A stretch of 64,000 nucleotides of DNA from Terriglobia bacterium (GTDB lineage Bacteria > Acidobacteriota > Terriglobia > UBA7540): the NCBI GenBank assembly GCA_035712365.1, contig DASTAW010000020.1, positions 1-64,000 of the forward strand, in the 5' to 3' direction. The notes under the pieces are model-generated. The model worked only from the letters and a program-made list of their open reading frames with translations. It did not search any database and was not told where the DNA came from. Position numbers and translations under genes: made by a program. Below are positions 36,596-44,977 of the stretch, piece after piece; the stretch's first letter is position 1; each line of letters opens with the position of its first letter.

Positions 36596-37912
36596 TCACT
36601 TGTGGGGGCGCGACCGGATGACGATCGGGCTGCCCATGAACCCAAACTCTTCCCGGATGCGGTTTTCGAGATAGCGCTCAACGGAAAAGTGCAGCTTGCC
36701 GGTGCGGTTGGTGAAGGCAACGAAGGTAGGCGGGGATACGGCTGCCTGGGTCAGATAATAGATGCGCAACGGTCGTCCGCGCTGGCTGGGAAGCCTTCGC
36801 AGATCGAGTCCTTTCAGGAAGACGTTTATACGGGCGGTGGGCACGCGGACCTTCCGGGCCGAGGCAACCTCGGCGATCAAGCTCCACAGGCTGGGAAGGC
36901 GCTGGCCCCTCAGCGCCGAAATAAAGGCAATCGGCGCATAGTCCAGGAATTTCATTCGCTGCCGCAACTCCTGCGTGTAGTCGCGCGTAACGGTGGGGCC
37001 CTTCTGGATGGCGTCCCACTTGTTGACCACCAGGATGACGGACCGGCGGCTTTCATGCGCGTAGCCGGCAATGTGGGTGTCGAGCGCCGTCACACCTTCT
37101 TCAGCGTCAACAATAAACAGGGCGATGTCCGCCTGTTCGAGGTGCTTGCGCGCCTGGATCACGCTCAGCTTTTCGGCCAGCAGTTTGGTTTTCCCTTTGC
37201 GCCGGATGCCCGCCGTGTCAATAAAAACGTATTTTGCGCCGTCACGCTCCACCTCCGCATCCACAGCATCGCGGGTGGTGCCGGGGATGGGAGTCACGAT
37301 GGAACGTTCCTCTCCGGCCAGCCGGTTGAGCAGCGTCGATTTGCCCACGTTGGGCCGCCCGATGATCGCAATCCTGACGGGCGCTTCCGGGCTGGCAGGA
37401 ACCTCTTCTGGCGCCTCGAAGCCCGCCGTGACGTGGTTGAGAAGCTGATCGACTCCGAGGCCGTGTTCAGCCGAGACGGCGAAAGTGTGTTCCACGCCCA
37501 GCCTCGCGAACTCCGCGGCCAGCGGGTCGTGCATGGGCAGGTCGATCTTGTTCACGGCCACTGAAAAGGGCTTGCCGGTTTTCCGCAGCAAATTCGAGAG
37601 TTCCTGGTCAAGCGGCAGCACCCCGTCGCGCCCGTCAACCACCAGAATCAGATGCGCAGCCCGGTCGATGGCCATCCGCGCGTGCCGAAAGATTTCGGTG
37701 GCCATCAGGTCGCGGTCCTGCGGAACGATGCCGCCTGTGTCCACCAGCTTAAAGCGCGCGCCCGCCCACTCGGCCGTCCCTTCGATGCGGTCGCGCGTCA
37801 TGCCGGGCTCATTGCCCACCAGCGCACGGCGGCTTCCCACAATGCGGTTGAACAACGTGGATTTGCCCACGTTGGGGCGTCCGAGAATTACGATGAGCGG
37901 CAACTGCGGCAT
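36596..37912 (-). CDS. der: Ribosome biogenesis GTPase Der
   Basis: A 438-residue EngA/Der with two tandem G domains. The first has [15 protein letters not shown] and VDTGGIVPQD; the second has [15 protein letters not shown] and IDTAGIRRKGK. A C-terminal KH-like domain follows. It acts in 50S assembly. The start MPQLPLIVILGRPNVGK fits the family; a longer frame adds 21 residues. Confidence 0.95.
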   Translation of the reverse strand: MPQLPLIVILGRPNVGKSTLFNRIVGSRRALVGNEPGMTRDRIEGTAEWAGARFKLVDTGGIVPQDRDLMATEIFRHARMAIDRAAHLILVVDGRDGVLPLDQELSNLLRKTGKPFSVAVNKIDLPMHDPLAAEFARLGVEHTFAVSAEHGLGVDQLLNHVTAGFEAPEEVPASPEAPVRIAIIGRPNVGKSTLLNRLAGEERSIVTPIPGTTRDAVDAEVERDGAKYVFIDTAGIRRKGKTKLLAEKLSVIQARKHLEQADIALFIVDAEEGVTALDTHIAGYAHESRRSVILVVNKWDAIQKGPTVTRDYTQELRQRMKFLDYAPIAFISALRGQRLPSLWSLIAEVASARKVRVPTARINVFLKGLDLRRLPSQRGRPLRIYYLTQAAVSPPTFVAFTNRTGKLHFSVERYLENRIREEFGFMGSPIVIRSRPHK

Positions 37913-38063
37913 AGGTTGCTCAATTACGACGGTTGCGGCATTCGGCCTGAAAGCCATCTGTGCTATCCTTGCCAATGAGCATTCAGTTTGGATTTCCAGT
38001 CTAACGGAGGTTGCGGATTCCCGCCAGACTGGTCCTCAAGCGATAATGACCCGTTAGGGTTCT

Positions 38064-38123
38064 GTAGCGCCGGGCTTCAGCCTGGCATAATTCCCAAATG
38101 CCGACCTGAAGGTCGGCGCCACG
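38064..38123. repeat. GTAGCGCC-type repeat with two hairpins
   Basis: Begins GTAGCGCCGGGCTTCAGCCT and holds a second hairpin GCCGACCTGAAGGTCGGC, ending GCGCCAC. It sits in the gap between der and dinG, which diverge here, and shares its GTAGCGCC edge with the other copies. Confidence 0.6.
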
Positions 38124-38136
38124 TTGCAGCATACAC

Positions 38137-40080
38137 ATGGGTGGCAAGAGTCAGAAAACAACGGAAAAGGCGCCGCTCGAACGGATCTTCGGGGCCTCGG
38201 GCTGGCTGGCCCGCCATCATCCCAGCTTTGAGTACCGCCCGGGCCAGTTGGAAATGGCCGAGGCGATCGAGTCCGCTGTCGAGAACGGCCAGCACCTGAT
38301 TGTCGAAGCGGGTACCGGGACCGGGAAGACGCTGGCTTACCTGGCGCCGCTCGTCCGCAGCGGACAGCGGGTGGTTATTTCCACCGGGACAAAGAACCTG
38401 CAGGAGCAGCTTTTCTACAAGGACATTCCTTTCATCCGCAAGCTGTTTCCAACCCTCCGCGCCACTCTGATGAAGGGCCGGCAGAACTACCTTTGCCGGC
38501 AGAAATTGTACGACATTGAACGGCAGCCGGTGCTGAGCGGCTTGGAAGAAGTGGACCTTTACGCGCGCCTGCGGGACTGGGAATCGCACACCGAAACCGG
38601 AGACCGCACGGAAGTGGAGGGACTCCAGGACTCGAGCGAACTCTGGTCGCGCGTGGACGCCCGGCGGGAAACCTGCACGGGACAGAAATGCCCGCAGTTC
38701 GAGCGATGCTTCATCACCTGGATGCACCAGCGCGCCGCCGAGTCGGACCTGATCATCGTGAACCACCACCTGTTTTTCGCGGACCTGGCCCTGAAGCAAT
38801 CCGATTACGCCGGCCTGCTGCCGGATTACACAGCCGTGGTGTTTGACGAGGCCCATGAGATCGAGGATGTCGCCACGCAGTATTTCGGCCTGAAGGTTTC
38901 CAATTACCAGATGGAAGAGCTGGCGCGCGACACTGAAGCCACCCTGAAAGCGAAGTCCATTGAGAACTCCGAAGTGCCGAGCGCCGTCCGCGAGCTTCGC
39001 CGGCGAAGCGAACTTTTCTTTGAGCTCTTCCCGGCAGGCGATGGCCGGACGAATTTCGACAACCGCGAGAGTTTTCTGGATGTTCGCCGCGGCACATACT
39101 CGGCGCTTGTCAACGCTCTCATCCGGCTGGAGACGGACTTGCTGGGCGTCAAGGATCGGCCCGAAGAGATCAACAACCTGGCGCGGCGGGCGGCAGAAAT
39201 CCGCCAGGCGCTCGAGGTGGTGATGGAAAGCCGCGACCGCACTCTGGTTTACTGGTGGGAAAGGCGCGGGCGCGGAGTGTTTGTTGAAGCCTCGCCCATC
39301 GACGTTTCGCCCATCCTGCGGGAGCGCCTCTTCGGGCAGGTGCGGACCGTCATCCTCACTTCCGCCACGCTTGCCGTCAGCGGAAAGTTTGATTTTCTAA
39401 AGCGCCGCCTGGGACTAGAGACGGCGCGCGAAAAAATCCTGGAATCGCATTTTGATTTCGCCCGCCAGGCGATCCTTTACACGCCGCTGCATCTGCCGGA
39501 TCCGCGCAGTGCGGAGTTTGCCTCGCGCGCGGCCGCTGAAATTGTGAATCTGCTGAAGGCTACGGAGGGCAGGGCTTTCGTGCTGTTTACGTCCCATCAG
39601 CAGATGCGGACCGTTTACGAGCTGGTTCGCCGCCGCCTTCGCTATCCCCTGATGATGCAGGGCTCGTCGCCGCGCACCGCGTTGCTCGACAGGTTCCGCT
39701 CAACCCCGCACGCCGTGCTGTTTGCCACCAGCTCGTTCTGGCAGGGCGTGGATGTCCAGGGCCAGCAACTGAGCGCCGTTATCGTTGACCGGCTGCCCTT
39801 CGCCGTGCCGACGGACCCGGTGGTGGCCGCCCGCATCCGGCAGATCAATGAAGAGGGCGGCAACGCCTTTGTCGAGTACCAGATTCCCGAAGCCGTCATC
39901 GCCCTCAAGCAGGGCTTCGGGCGGCTGATTCGCAGTGAGACCGACCGCGGAGTGCTGGGCATCCTCGACCACCGCATTGTCAAGAAGCCGTACGGAAAGA
40001 TTTTTTTTGAAAGCCTTCCGCCCTACCGCCGCGCTGGCCGGCTGGATGAGGTCAGCGAATTTATGCAAGAATGTTCGTAG
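38137..40080 (+). CDS. dinG: DinG-family ATP-dependent DNA helicase
   Basis: A 647-residue XPD-like helicase with Walker A EAGTGTGKTLAYLAP, four iron-sulfur-cluster cysteines (YLCRQK, then CTGQKCPQFERC), the DEAH box VVFDEAHEIED, and motif VI QGFGRLIRSETDRG near the end. It unwinds DNA with 5'-3' polarity, including R-loops. No exonuclease domain is fused, unlike the Bacillus form. The ATG lies 14 bases after the palindromic repeat and has no clear ribosome site. Confidence 0.92.
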   Translation: MGGKSQKTTEKAPLERIFGASGWLARHHPSFEYRPGQLEMAEAIESAVENGQHLIVEAGTGTGKTLAYLAPLVRSGQRVVISTGTKNLQEQLFYKDIPFIRKLFPTLRATLMKGRQNYLCRQKLYDIERQPVLSGLEEVDLYARLRDWESHTETGDRTEVEGLQDSSELWSRVDARRETCTGQKCPQFERCFITWMHQRAAESDLIIVNHHLFFADLALKQSDYAGLLPDYTAVVFDEAHEIEDVATQYFGLKVSNYQMEELARDTEATLKAKSIENSEVPSAVRELRRRSELFFELFPAGDGRTNFDNRESFLDVRRGTYSALVNALIRLETDLLGVKDRPEEINNLARRAAEIRQALEVVMESRDRTLVYWWERRGRGVFVEASPIDVSPILRERLFGQVRTVILTSATLAVSGKFDFLKRRLGLETAREKILESHFDFARQAILYTPLHLPDPRSAEFASRAAAEIVNLLKATEGRAFVLFTSHQQMRTVYELVRRRLRYPLMMQGSSPRTALLDRFRSTPHAVLFATSSFWQGVDVQGQQLSAVIVDRLPFAVPTDPVVAARIRQINEEGGNAFVEYQIPEAVIALKQGFGRLIRSETDRGVLGILDHRIVKKPYGKIFFESLPPYRRAGRLDEVSEFMQECS

Positions 40081-40115
40081 TGCGTTTTTAAAAAGATTTA
40101 GGCGGTAGCGGTAGC

Positions 40116-40158
40116 GCAGACCGTCCCGCCTCGCGGGATCTGCGGGTTTTCGGTTTTT
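40116..40158 (+). terminator. Probable terminator after dinG, made from a palindromic repeat
   Basis: GCAGA and TCTGC flank an inner stem CCCGC/GCGGG, followed by GGGTTTTCGGTTTTT. The hairpin lies about 35 bases past the dinG stop and is preceded by GTAGCG, so it appears to be a family repeat doing the work of a terminator. Confidence 0.5.
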
Positions 40159-40247
40159 GCCCGGGCGACAGGGAGGGGCCGCGAATCTCAGGACCTGAGG
40201 CGCGCTACTCGCTGACGGGCCAGGCGGATTAGAGAGCGAGAGGACCC

Positions 40248-40697
40248 ATGTTTGAGGTTTCGGTTGAATATTCCTTTGCCGCCGGCCACGCGCTGCGCGG
40301 TTATAAAGGGAAGTGCGAGAACGTCCACGGGCACAACTACAAGGTGCGGGTGACGGTCGGGGGCGAAAAGCTGAACTCGATTGGGCTGCTGATCGATTTT
40401 TCCGAGCTGCGGGCCGCACTCAAAGGTTTGGCGGAGCGCTTCGACCACCAGTTCCTGAACGAGCTTGACCCCTTCACCGAAACCAATCCGTCCGCCGAAA
40501 ATCTGGCGTGCTATCTGGGGGCCGAACTCCAACGGAAATTGAAGGACCAGGGACTGAGGGTGAGCAACGTCACCGTGTGGGAAACCGATACAACTTCGGC
40601 CAGCTATCGGCCGTCTGAGAATTCTTCCTCAGCGGAGAATGGGGAAGGAAAACTGAGCAAGGGTGGCCGGCTCAGTGCGACCAGAAGGAAACGGTAG
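40248..40697 (+). CDS. queD: 6-pyruvoyl-tetrahydropterin synthase / 6-carboxytetrahydropterin synthase
   Basis: A 149-residue QueD-like protein with zinc ligands His14 (AAGHAL), His27 and His29 (ENVHGHNY) and the nucleophile Cys23. LIDFSELRAALKGLAERFDHQFLNEL confirms the family. It probably makes 6-carboxytetrahydropterin for queuosine, but no other que gene is nearby and a biopterin role cannot be excluded. A basic tail of about 30 residues (SSSAENGEGKLSKG) is unusual. It overlaps the convergent Cys-rich gene by 26 bases. Confidence 0.9.
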   Translation: MFEVSVEYSFAAGHALRGYKGKCENVHGHNYKVRVTVGGEKLNSIGLLIDFSELRAALKGLAERFDHQFLNELDPFTETNPSAENLACYLGAELQRKLKDQGLRVSNVTVWETDTTSASYRPSENSSSAENGEGKLSKGGRLSATRRKR

Positions 40698-40914
40698 GGT
40701 GCAGATGCGAGTTGTGCTCGTGCATACACTCACCCGGGCACAGGTAGACATCCTCACACCACGGGCAGCGCAGAAGGAGGTTCCTCTCGCGCACCGTGCT
40801 GCAGGCCGAGCAGCCTTCAAGAAGGTCAGCAACCACATGGCGTGAAACTTTTCGCCACGTATCCATCACTTCCTGTTCTTCCTGCAACCGGTGAAGGTCG
40901 TCCTGATCCATCAT
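40672..40914 (-). CDS. Small Cys-rich, zinc-ribbon-like protein under a sigma-54 promoter
   Basis: This 80-residue protein starts with a charged helix (DQDDLHRLQEEQEVMDTWRKV). Its C-terminal half holds six Cys at 35, 38, 50, 53, 59 and 63 (CSAC, CPWC, CPGEC), likely one or two zinc or metal sites, plus a His-rich tail. The family is not recognised. GGGGGAT five bases before the ATG sets the start. The gene is alone and ends inside queD. Its promoter is the best sigma-54 match noticed in the window, so it is probably switched on by an enhancer-binding protein in response to a specific signal. Confidence 0.75.
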   Translation of the reverse strand: MMDQDDLHRLQEEQEVMDTWRKVSRHVVADLLEGCSACSTVRERNLLLRCPWCEDVYLCPGECMHEHNSHLHPTVSFWSH

Positions 40915-40942
40915 GGCAGATCCCCCTTCGCAACCCGTATAG

Positions 40943-40960
40943 AGCAACCGGCGTGCCAAT
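40943..40960 (-). promoter_or_regulatory. Sigma-54 (-24/-12) promoter
   Basis: The minus strand reads TTGGCACGCCGGTTGCT, matching the consensus TGGCACG-N4-TTGC-W at every conserved base, with GG and GC ten bases apart. Transcription should start near 40932, about 18 bases before the ATG of the Cys-rich protein. Confidence 0.8.
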
Positions 40961-41270
40961 TAGGCATTGAAATCGAACACTTTACCGTCGCCATTAAGCC
41001 CTTTTAATTCAATGCAAACCCTTTTCAGAAAAAATCATTCGTTTCCACGCACCGGAAAATCCTTTCGGGTCTGTCACTTCACCGGCCGATAAGAGTCACA
41101 TTTTGGTGTCAGGACCCGGCATCAAGGGTTGGAGCAAGAGATTGAAATAGCAAGGCCTTCAGGGTCCTTGGGGCCATTCGGCCCCAGATCTCGCAGGAAA
41201 CGGTTCTGCGAATCAGGGTGCCGGTTTCCGGTGCCTGCTTCGAAACCGCTGCCGAAATTTCTTGGCTGCA
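40961..41270 (-). promoter_or_regulatory. Upstream region of the sigma-54 promoter with possible enhancer sites
   Basis: No gene is seen in these 310 bases. Between 41067 and 41116 is an imperfect inverted repeat (GGGTCTGTCAC against GTGTCAGGACCC) with a further GTCAC at 41095. This is 110-170 bases upstream of the -24/-12 element, the usual distance for enhancer-binding-protein sites. A separate perfect hairpin TGGGGCC-ATTC-GGCCCCA lies near 41170-41187, close to the lemA end. Confidence 0.4.
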
Positions 41271-41840
41271 TCAGGCGAATTTTACCTGGACGTCCTGCCG
41301 GTCTTCTTCCGTGGCCTTAAAGAAATCCCGCGGCAGCAGGTGCATGAGCCCTGCCAGAATCATGTCGGGGAATTGCTGGATGCGAATGTTATAGGTGTTG
41401 ACGCTGTCATTCAGGAACTCGCGCCGGTCGGCAATCCTTTCTTCGATCTCGGTGATTCGTCCCTGAAGCTGCATAAAGTCGTTATTGGCTTTTAATTCCG
41501 GGTAATTTTCCGCCACAGCAAACAGGGTTTTCAGGGCGCCCGTCATCATGTTGTCGGCCTGGGCTTTTTCCGGACCCGTGCTGGCTTTCTGATAGGCGCT
41601 GCGGGCTTCGGTGACTGCCTCGAAGGTCTTCTGTTCGTACTGCATGTAACCCTTGCAGGTGTCAATCAGCTTCGGCAGCTCGTCGTGCCGCTGCTTCAGC
41701 AGGACGTCGATATTGGCCCAGGCCTTGTCGATATCGTTCTTCAGCCGCACAAGGCTGTTGTAGATGCTGATCGTGTAGACCACAATGGCAATGATAATCA
41801 GCAGCAAAATCAGCAGAACCAGAATCGCCACTCCCACCAT
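41271..41840 (-). CDS. lemA: LemA family protein
   Basis: A 189-residue protein with one N-terminal membrane helix (ILVLLILLLIIIAIVVYTI) and the LemA coiled-coil domain (YNSLVRLKNDIDKAWANIDVLLKQRHDELPKLIDTCKGYM, FPELKANNDF-like). Its function in bacteria is unclear. AGGAGG overlaps the first ATG, so the second ATG two codons in is the likely start. It is cotranscribed with a GIDE-domain membrane protein, a frequent pairing. Confidence 0.92.
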   Translation of the reverse strand: MVGVAILVLLILLLIIIAIVVYTISIYNSLVRLKNDIDKAWANIDVLLKQRHDELPKLIDTCKGYMQYEQKTFEAVTEARSAYQKASTGPEKAQADNMMTGALKTLFAVAENYPELKANNDFMQLQGRITEIEERIADRREFLNDSVNTYNIRIQQFPDMILAGLMHLLPRDFFKATEEDRQDVQVKFA

Positions 41841-41861
41841 TGTCATCCTCCTGATCCAGAT

Positions 41862-42656
41862 TTATAGAAAGCCATGCCGGGTCATAAATAGCGCGGCGCA
41901 AAAAACGGCCAGGGCCGCCCCGCCGATCACCATCATCGTCGAGCGCCATCCCATGCCGCGCTTGAGTTCGTCCACCGATTTGGAAGAAATCAGGAAAGTT
42001 GGGTTGTGAGTTCCCTTGGTAATCAGGTTTCTGTCGAGTTCGTCCTCGGGCCGGGCATTTTCCACGCAGGTGCCCAGCACGTCATACTCGTGGTCCGGCT
42101 TGATGCAGTATTCGGTAAAGCGGAAGGGATCGGTGCAGCCATAACCAACGCCCGAATATTCCAGCAGTTCATCCTCGGTCTTGGCGTTGACGGAGAGGCC
42201 GGAGCCGTCTGAGGCGTCCGCCTCCATAGGCCGGAAAAGGTTCATCAGCGAGAAGCCGGGAGCGCCGTCCCCAATCTGGCGGCGGCAATTCACCGGCAGG
42301 TCAAACTCGGCTTCGCGCGGCTCCACATGGATGCGGCCCGAGTCATCAGAAAGATAGAAGCGGCTGCCGTTCTGGTCGGTCCGGTGGTGTTGCCAGCCTT
42401 TCTGGTTGACATAGCGGTCAATCACCACTCGAAAGGCATAGCAGGGAGATCCGCTCACGGGGCTGGGAAACGGCGTGTCCCCGCCCGCGTGGCCGTGCAC
42501 CTGAACGATACCCATGGGAACGCTCCGGATGGGCATAATCGGCGTGTCGGCTACCACCAGGCCCTTCCGAAAAGTCCGCAGCCCCCTGAAAAACAGGAAC
42601 AGCCCCAGTCCGAACCCTGCCGCTAGCCATGCGTCAATGTTTCCGTTGGGCTGCAT
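41862..42656 (-). CDS. GIDE-domain (bacterial E3-ligase-like) membrane protein
   Basis: About 264 residues. It has an N-terminal helix (WLAAGFGLGLFLFFRGLRTF), a middle beta-rich GIDE domain as in the mitochondrial E3 ligase MUL1 (PVSGSPCYAFRVVIDRY, GRIHVEPREAEFDLP, DHEYDVLGTCVENA), and a C-terminal membrane helix (MMVIGGAALAVFCAALFM). Bacterial members lack the RING finger, so ligase activity is not expected. It precedes lemA by about 20 bases. The internal ATG before the first helix was chosen; a frame 28 codons longer exists, and neither has a good ribosome site. Confidence 0.8.
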   Translation of the reverse strand: MQPNGNIDAWLAAGFGLGLFLFFRGLRTFRKGLVVADTPIMPIRSVPMGIVQVHGHAGGDTPFPSPVSGSPCYAFRVVIDRYVNQKGWQHHRTDQNGSRFYLSDDSGRIHVEPREAEFDLPVNCRRQIGDGAPGFSLMNLFRPMEADASDGSGLSVNAKTEDELLEYSGVGYGCTDPFRFTEYCIKPDHEYDVLGTCVENARPEDELDRNLITKGTHNPTFLISSKSVDELKRGMGWRSTMMVIGGAALAVFCAALFMTRHGFL

Positions 42657-42890
42657 CGCCGAAAGAGCCAAAAATCGCCCAATCGTAGCTCGGAGCCCTG
42701 CAAAAGGCAAGTCAAAACGGAGGGCCCTCGTGTCTCGCATCGACTTGTGGCACGGGTGTGCTCGTTCCCACCTGAGTGGGACTATGATGCCGATGCCACG
42801 GCATGGGAACCAAACCGGGTCATCAGCCGGAGGACTGACCAGCCGGGGAGGAATATTCCTTAGCCAGGGCTAGGGCGTTTTCTGAAGCCG

Positions 42891-43088
42891 ATGCGTATTT
42901 CTGCCCGCGGACGCTCAGGTTTCCAGGGACTCGCACTCTTCTGCTGCCTGCTTTTCGTCGCGCAATCCGATGCGCAACCGCGAACCGTTTTGCAGGGCGC
43001 TTGTAGCACAGGCACTCTTGCCTGTGTTGCAGTTCTTTCCCTCACAGCCACGAGCGGCTGTGCTACTTTCGCCGGTGGCGTCCCGTAA
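42891..43088 (+). pseudogene. Possible truncated secreted protein interrupted by palindromic repeats
   Basis: The first 29 codons encode a convincing signal peptide (GLALFCCLLFVAQSDAQ) and then run straight into GTAGCACAGG-type palindromes at 43003, after which the frame is repeat sequence and soon stops. This looks like the 5' stub of an exported protein whose body was lost. It may instead be chance. The flanking 42657-42890 and 43089-43178 hold nothing else recognisable. Confidence 0.3.
43003..43066. repeat. GTAGCACAG palindromic repeat pair (inverted)
   Basis: GTAGCACAGGCACTCTTGCC at 43003 faces CACAGCCACGAGCGGCTGTG and GCTAC at 43043-43066. Each half is a hairpin (ACAGGCA/TGCCTGT and CACAGCC/GGCTGTG), and the pair is bounded by GTAGC and GCTAC. 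The same two hairpins make up the cluster at 49.8-50.1 kb. Confidence 0.75.
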
Positions 43089-43178
43089 ATCGGGATTCCG
43101 CAGTTTGGAATCTATGCGTCGGCAGCGAACTCCTTGCCCCCTGCTCACGGCTCTACGTTGCGAGGTAACTGCCCGTCC

Positions 43179-43724
43179 TCAGTTCAGGAGTTTTCTATTT
43201 GCGGTGATGACGCTCAACCCAAACCCTTTGAAGTCACCATCGTCAGTAACAAAACTGAGATCTTGGCTCCTACAAAGCTCGGCAAGGATCTGGTCATTGA
43301 AGTCTGATTCGCCCTTCCCATACTCGTTGATGAGGGATCCAATATCGACCGATGCGAAGCCCGATTCCGTACGAGAGCAGGTCCTCAAGACGCGTCTTAC
43401 CATTTCTGCAATCTCTTGTGCAACTGGCTTGAAATCCGCGCCGTTTCGAAAGGTTTTGAAGTTGTCGGGCACCCGTCCGCTGCCGCGCGCGATATTGTAT
43501 CTCAGGCGAGCGTAGCGGTTGATGAACTCCGAGAGGATCACCACATCAATGTATATGATACTCCCCGCCGCGATAATGTCTGCAAGGGCCCTGGAATAAG
43601 TCGCGGCACGCGTGTCTCCCGGTTTGTTCGGCCCGTAAACAAACAGCCACACATTTGCGTCGAATAGAAGCCGGTCGTTACCAGAAAAAGCATATGATGT
43701 GATGTCTTGAGCGTTACTTGGCAT
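43179..43724 (-). CDS. PIN-domain protein, putative ribonuclease effector
   Basis: A 181-residue PIN-like nuclease. The first acidic residue is in LLFDANVWLFVYG, a second in VVILSEFINRYAR, and further ones in GESDFNDQILAELC and FVTDDGDFKGFG, the standard order for a PIN active site. PIN proteins usually cleave RNA. The start after AGGTGA overlaps the STAS-like gene by 11 bases, so the two are translationally coupled. As the last gene of the cassette it is the likely effector. It is not a typical VapC, being longer and lacking an adjacent VapB. Confidence 0.8.
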   Translation of the reverse strand: MPSNAQDITSYAFSGNDRLLFDANVWLFVYGPNKPGDTRAATYSRALADIIAAGSIIYIDVVILSEFINRYARLRYNIARGSGRVPDNFKTFRNGADFKPVAQEIAEMVRRVLRTCSRTESGFASVDIGSLINEYGKGESDFNDQILAELCRSQDLSFVTDDGDFKGFGLSVITANRKLLN

Positions 43725-44079
43725 CGGCTTCGTCACCTAGCACTTCGTTGACCGCGCGATTGAAGCCTTCGCGGTCCTTGAAATAAGTTTTGGCGGTTTC
43801 TACCACCCGCTTCAACAGTGCTAGGTCGTCTTGGGCCATATCCGCGACTTGTAAGCCAGCGCGTATGGCATCTTCGGAGAATTCCCCGTATAGCTGGCCA
43901 ATGGCGGCGTTTAGGAAGGCGGAAGTTACGCTTGTAATGTTGAGAAACGAGAGAATCACTTTCCGTTTATCTTTCAGAGCGGCTGCGATGCGGTCGTGCA
44001 CACGCTGCCCGTCATCGGACGCGACGCAGAGAGGGGTTCCGACAATTTCGAAAACCGACAGACTCAGGTCTTGGGTCAT
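43714..44079 (-). CDS. STAS-like (DUF4325-type) domain protein
   Basis: A 121-residue protein with a STAS-like core: KRKVILSFLNITSVTSAFLNAAIGQLYGEF, the region where the switch Ser/Thr lies in SpoIIAA-like anti-anti-sigma factors (here SVTSAF). AGAGGAAGT precedes the ATG. Such proteins are commonly found next to a GHKL ATPase, as here, and may be phosphorylated by it to switch partners. Overlap with the PIN gene suggests it controls that nuclease. Confidence 0.75.
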   Translation of the reverse strand: MTQDLSLSVFEIVGTPLCVASDDGQRVHDRIAAALKDKRKVILSFLNITSVTSAFLNAAIGQLYGEFSEDAIRAGLQVADMAQDDLALLKRVVETAKTYFKDREGFNRAVNEVLGDEADAK

Positions 44080-44101
44080 GCTGACTTCCTCTCGCGCCGT
44101 C

Positions 44102-44977
44102 CTAGAAGATGTCGGATTCGGATACTTCAGACTTCAGTATGTATGAATGTTTGTCCGATGTGTTGATCTCTATATTTACCACAGTTCCCGGAAATGGATT
44201 GTCAAAAAGCGCGGTCTGGACTGCGCCGTTTGAAAGCATCCAATGGCCAGCGTCAGAGACAATCCGTAGGACGCCTTCATTAAGTTTAATAAATTCTCGC
44301 AACAATTTCAGTCCCAATCCCCCTGGGATGCTCCCGTTTTTGGTCGTATTCGTTCCTTCCGTGGCCCACGATATCGCCTCGTCTGGGGCCATGGCGAGGC
44401 CTCTACTTTCCTCAACATTTCTGCGAATTCCGATTCCGAGGTCTGCCACCGTGAAGACGAGTTGCTGCTTCTTGGGAAAGAACTGCCCGCAACTAAAAAT
44501 CCCCATCTTCGTCTGAGAGTGGATTACGGCATTGCTGAAAATCTCGAAAACACTTTCCCTGAATTTTTTTTCCAGGGCGGTCGACATGGCTGGCATCTCA
44601 GATCGCCCAATGAACTGGTTCTCGATGTACGTGGCAAAGTAACGGTCGTCTTTGACCTCGAACCTTTGGTAAGGGATGGTCGTCCCGTAGCGATCCGGCA
44701 TTTTTTCCCTTCCGTAATGGCTTAAGAAACCATTTCGGCAGAGGATTCCTTCCACGGATGGCTTGATATTCGTTAGCTTAATCTCATTCAGATTGGCACC
44801 CAGCTTATACAGGACTGCTCCAAGCGCGGCGCACATATCGGCGTCCAGCCATCCTACGGATCCCATTTCAAGTTCTATTTCTTCGAAGAAAAAATCGTCG
44901 GCATTTGAATTGAGATCGACCAGACAGCGAAAACCGTTTAAGTCGTGCCTTATCTCGGCTGGCAATCGAAATTTCAA
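44102..44977 (-). CDS. GHKL ATPase (histidine-kinase-like ATP-binding protein)
   Basis: A 291-residue protein. The N-terminal 110 residues look STAS-like (VGWLDADMCAALGAVLYKL). The C-terminal part is a HATPase_c domain with N-box FRESVFEIFSNAVIHSQ, G1 VADLGIGIRR and G2 PGGLGLKLLREF. No membrane helix and no phospho-acceptor His domain are seen, so it is more like SpoIIAB/RsbW-type kinases than a two-component sensor. The TTG start follows GGAGAAGAG. DNA here is visibly richer in A+T than its neighbours. It is first in the cassette, 22 bases ahead of the STAS-like gene. Confidence 0.8.
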   Translation of the reverse strand: MKFRLPAEIRHDLNGFRCLVDLNSNADDFFFEEIELEMGSVGWLDADMCAALGAVLYKLGANLNEIKLTNIKPSVEGILCRNGFLSHYGREKMPDRYGTTIPYQRFEVKDDRYFATYIENQFIGRSEMPAMSTALEKKFRESVFEIFSNAVIHSQTKMGIFSCGQFFPKKQQLVFTVADLGIGIRRNVEESRGLAMAPDEAISWATEGTNTTKNGSIPGGLGLKLLREFIKLNEGVLRIVSDAGHWMLSNGAVQTALFDNPFPGTVVNIEINTSDKHSYILKSEVSESDIF

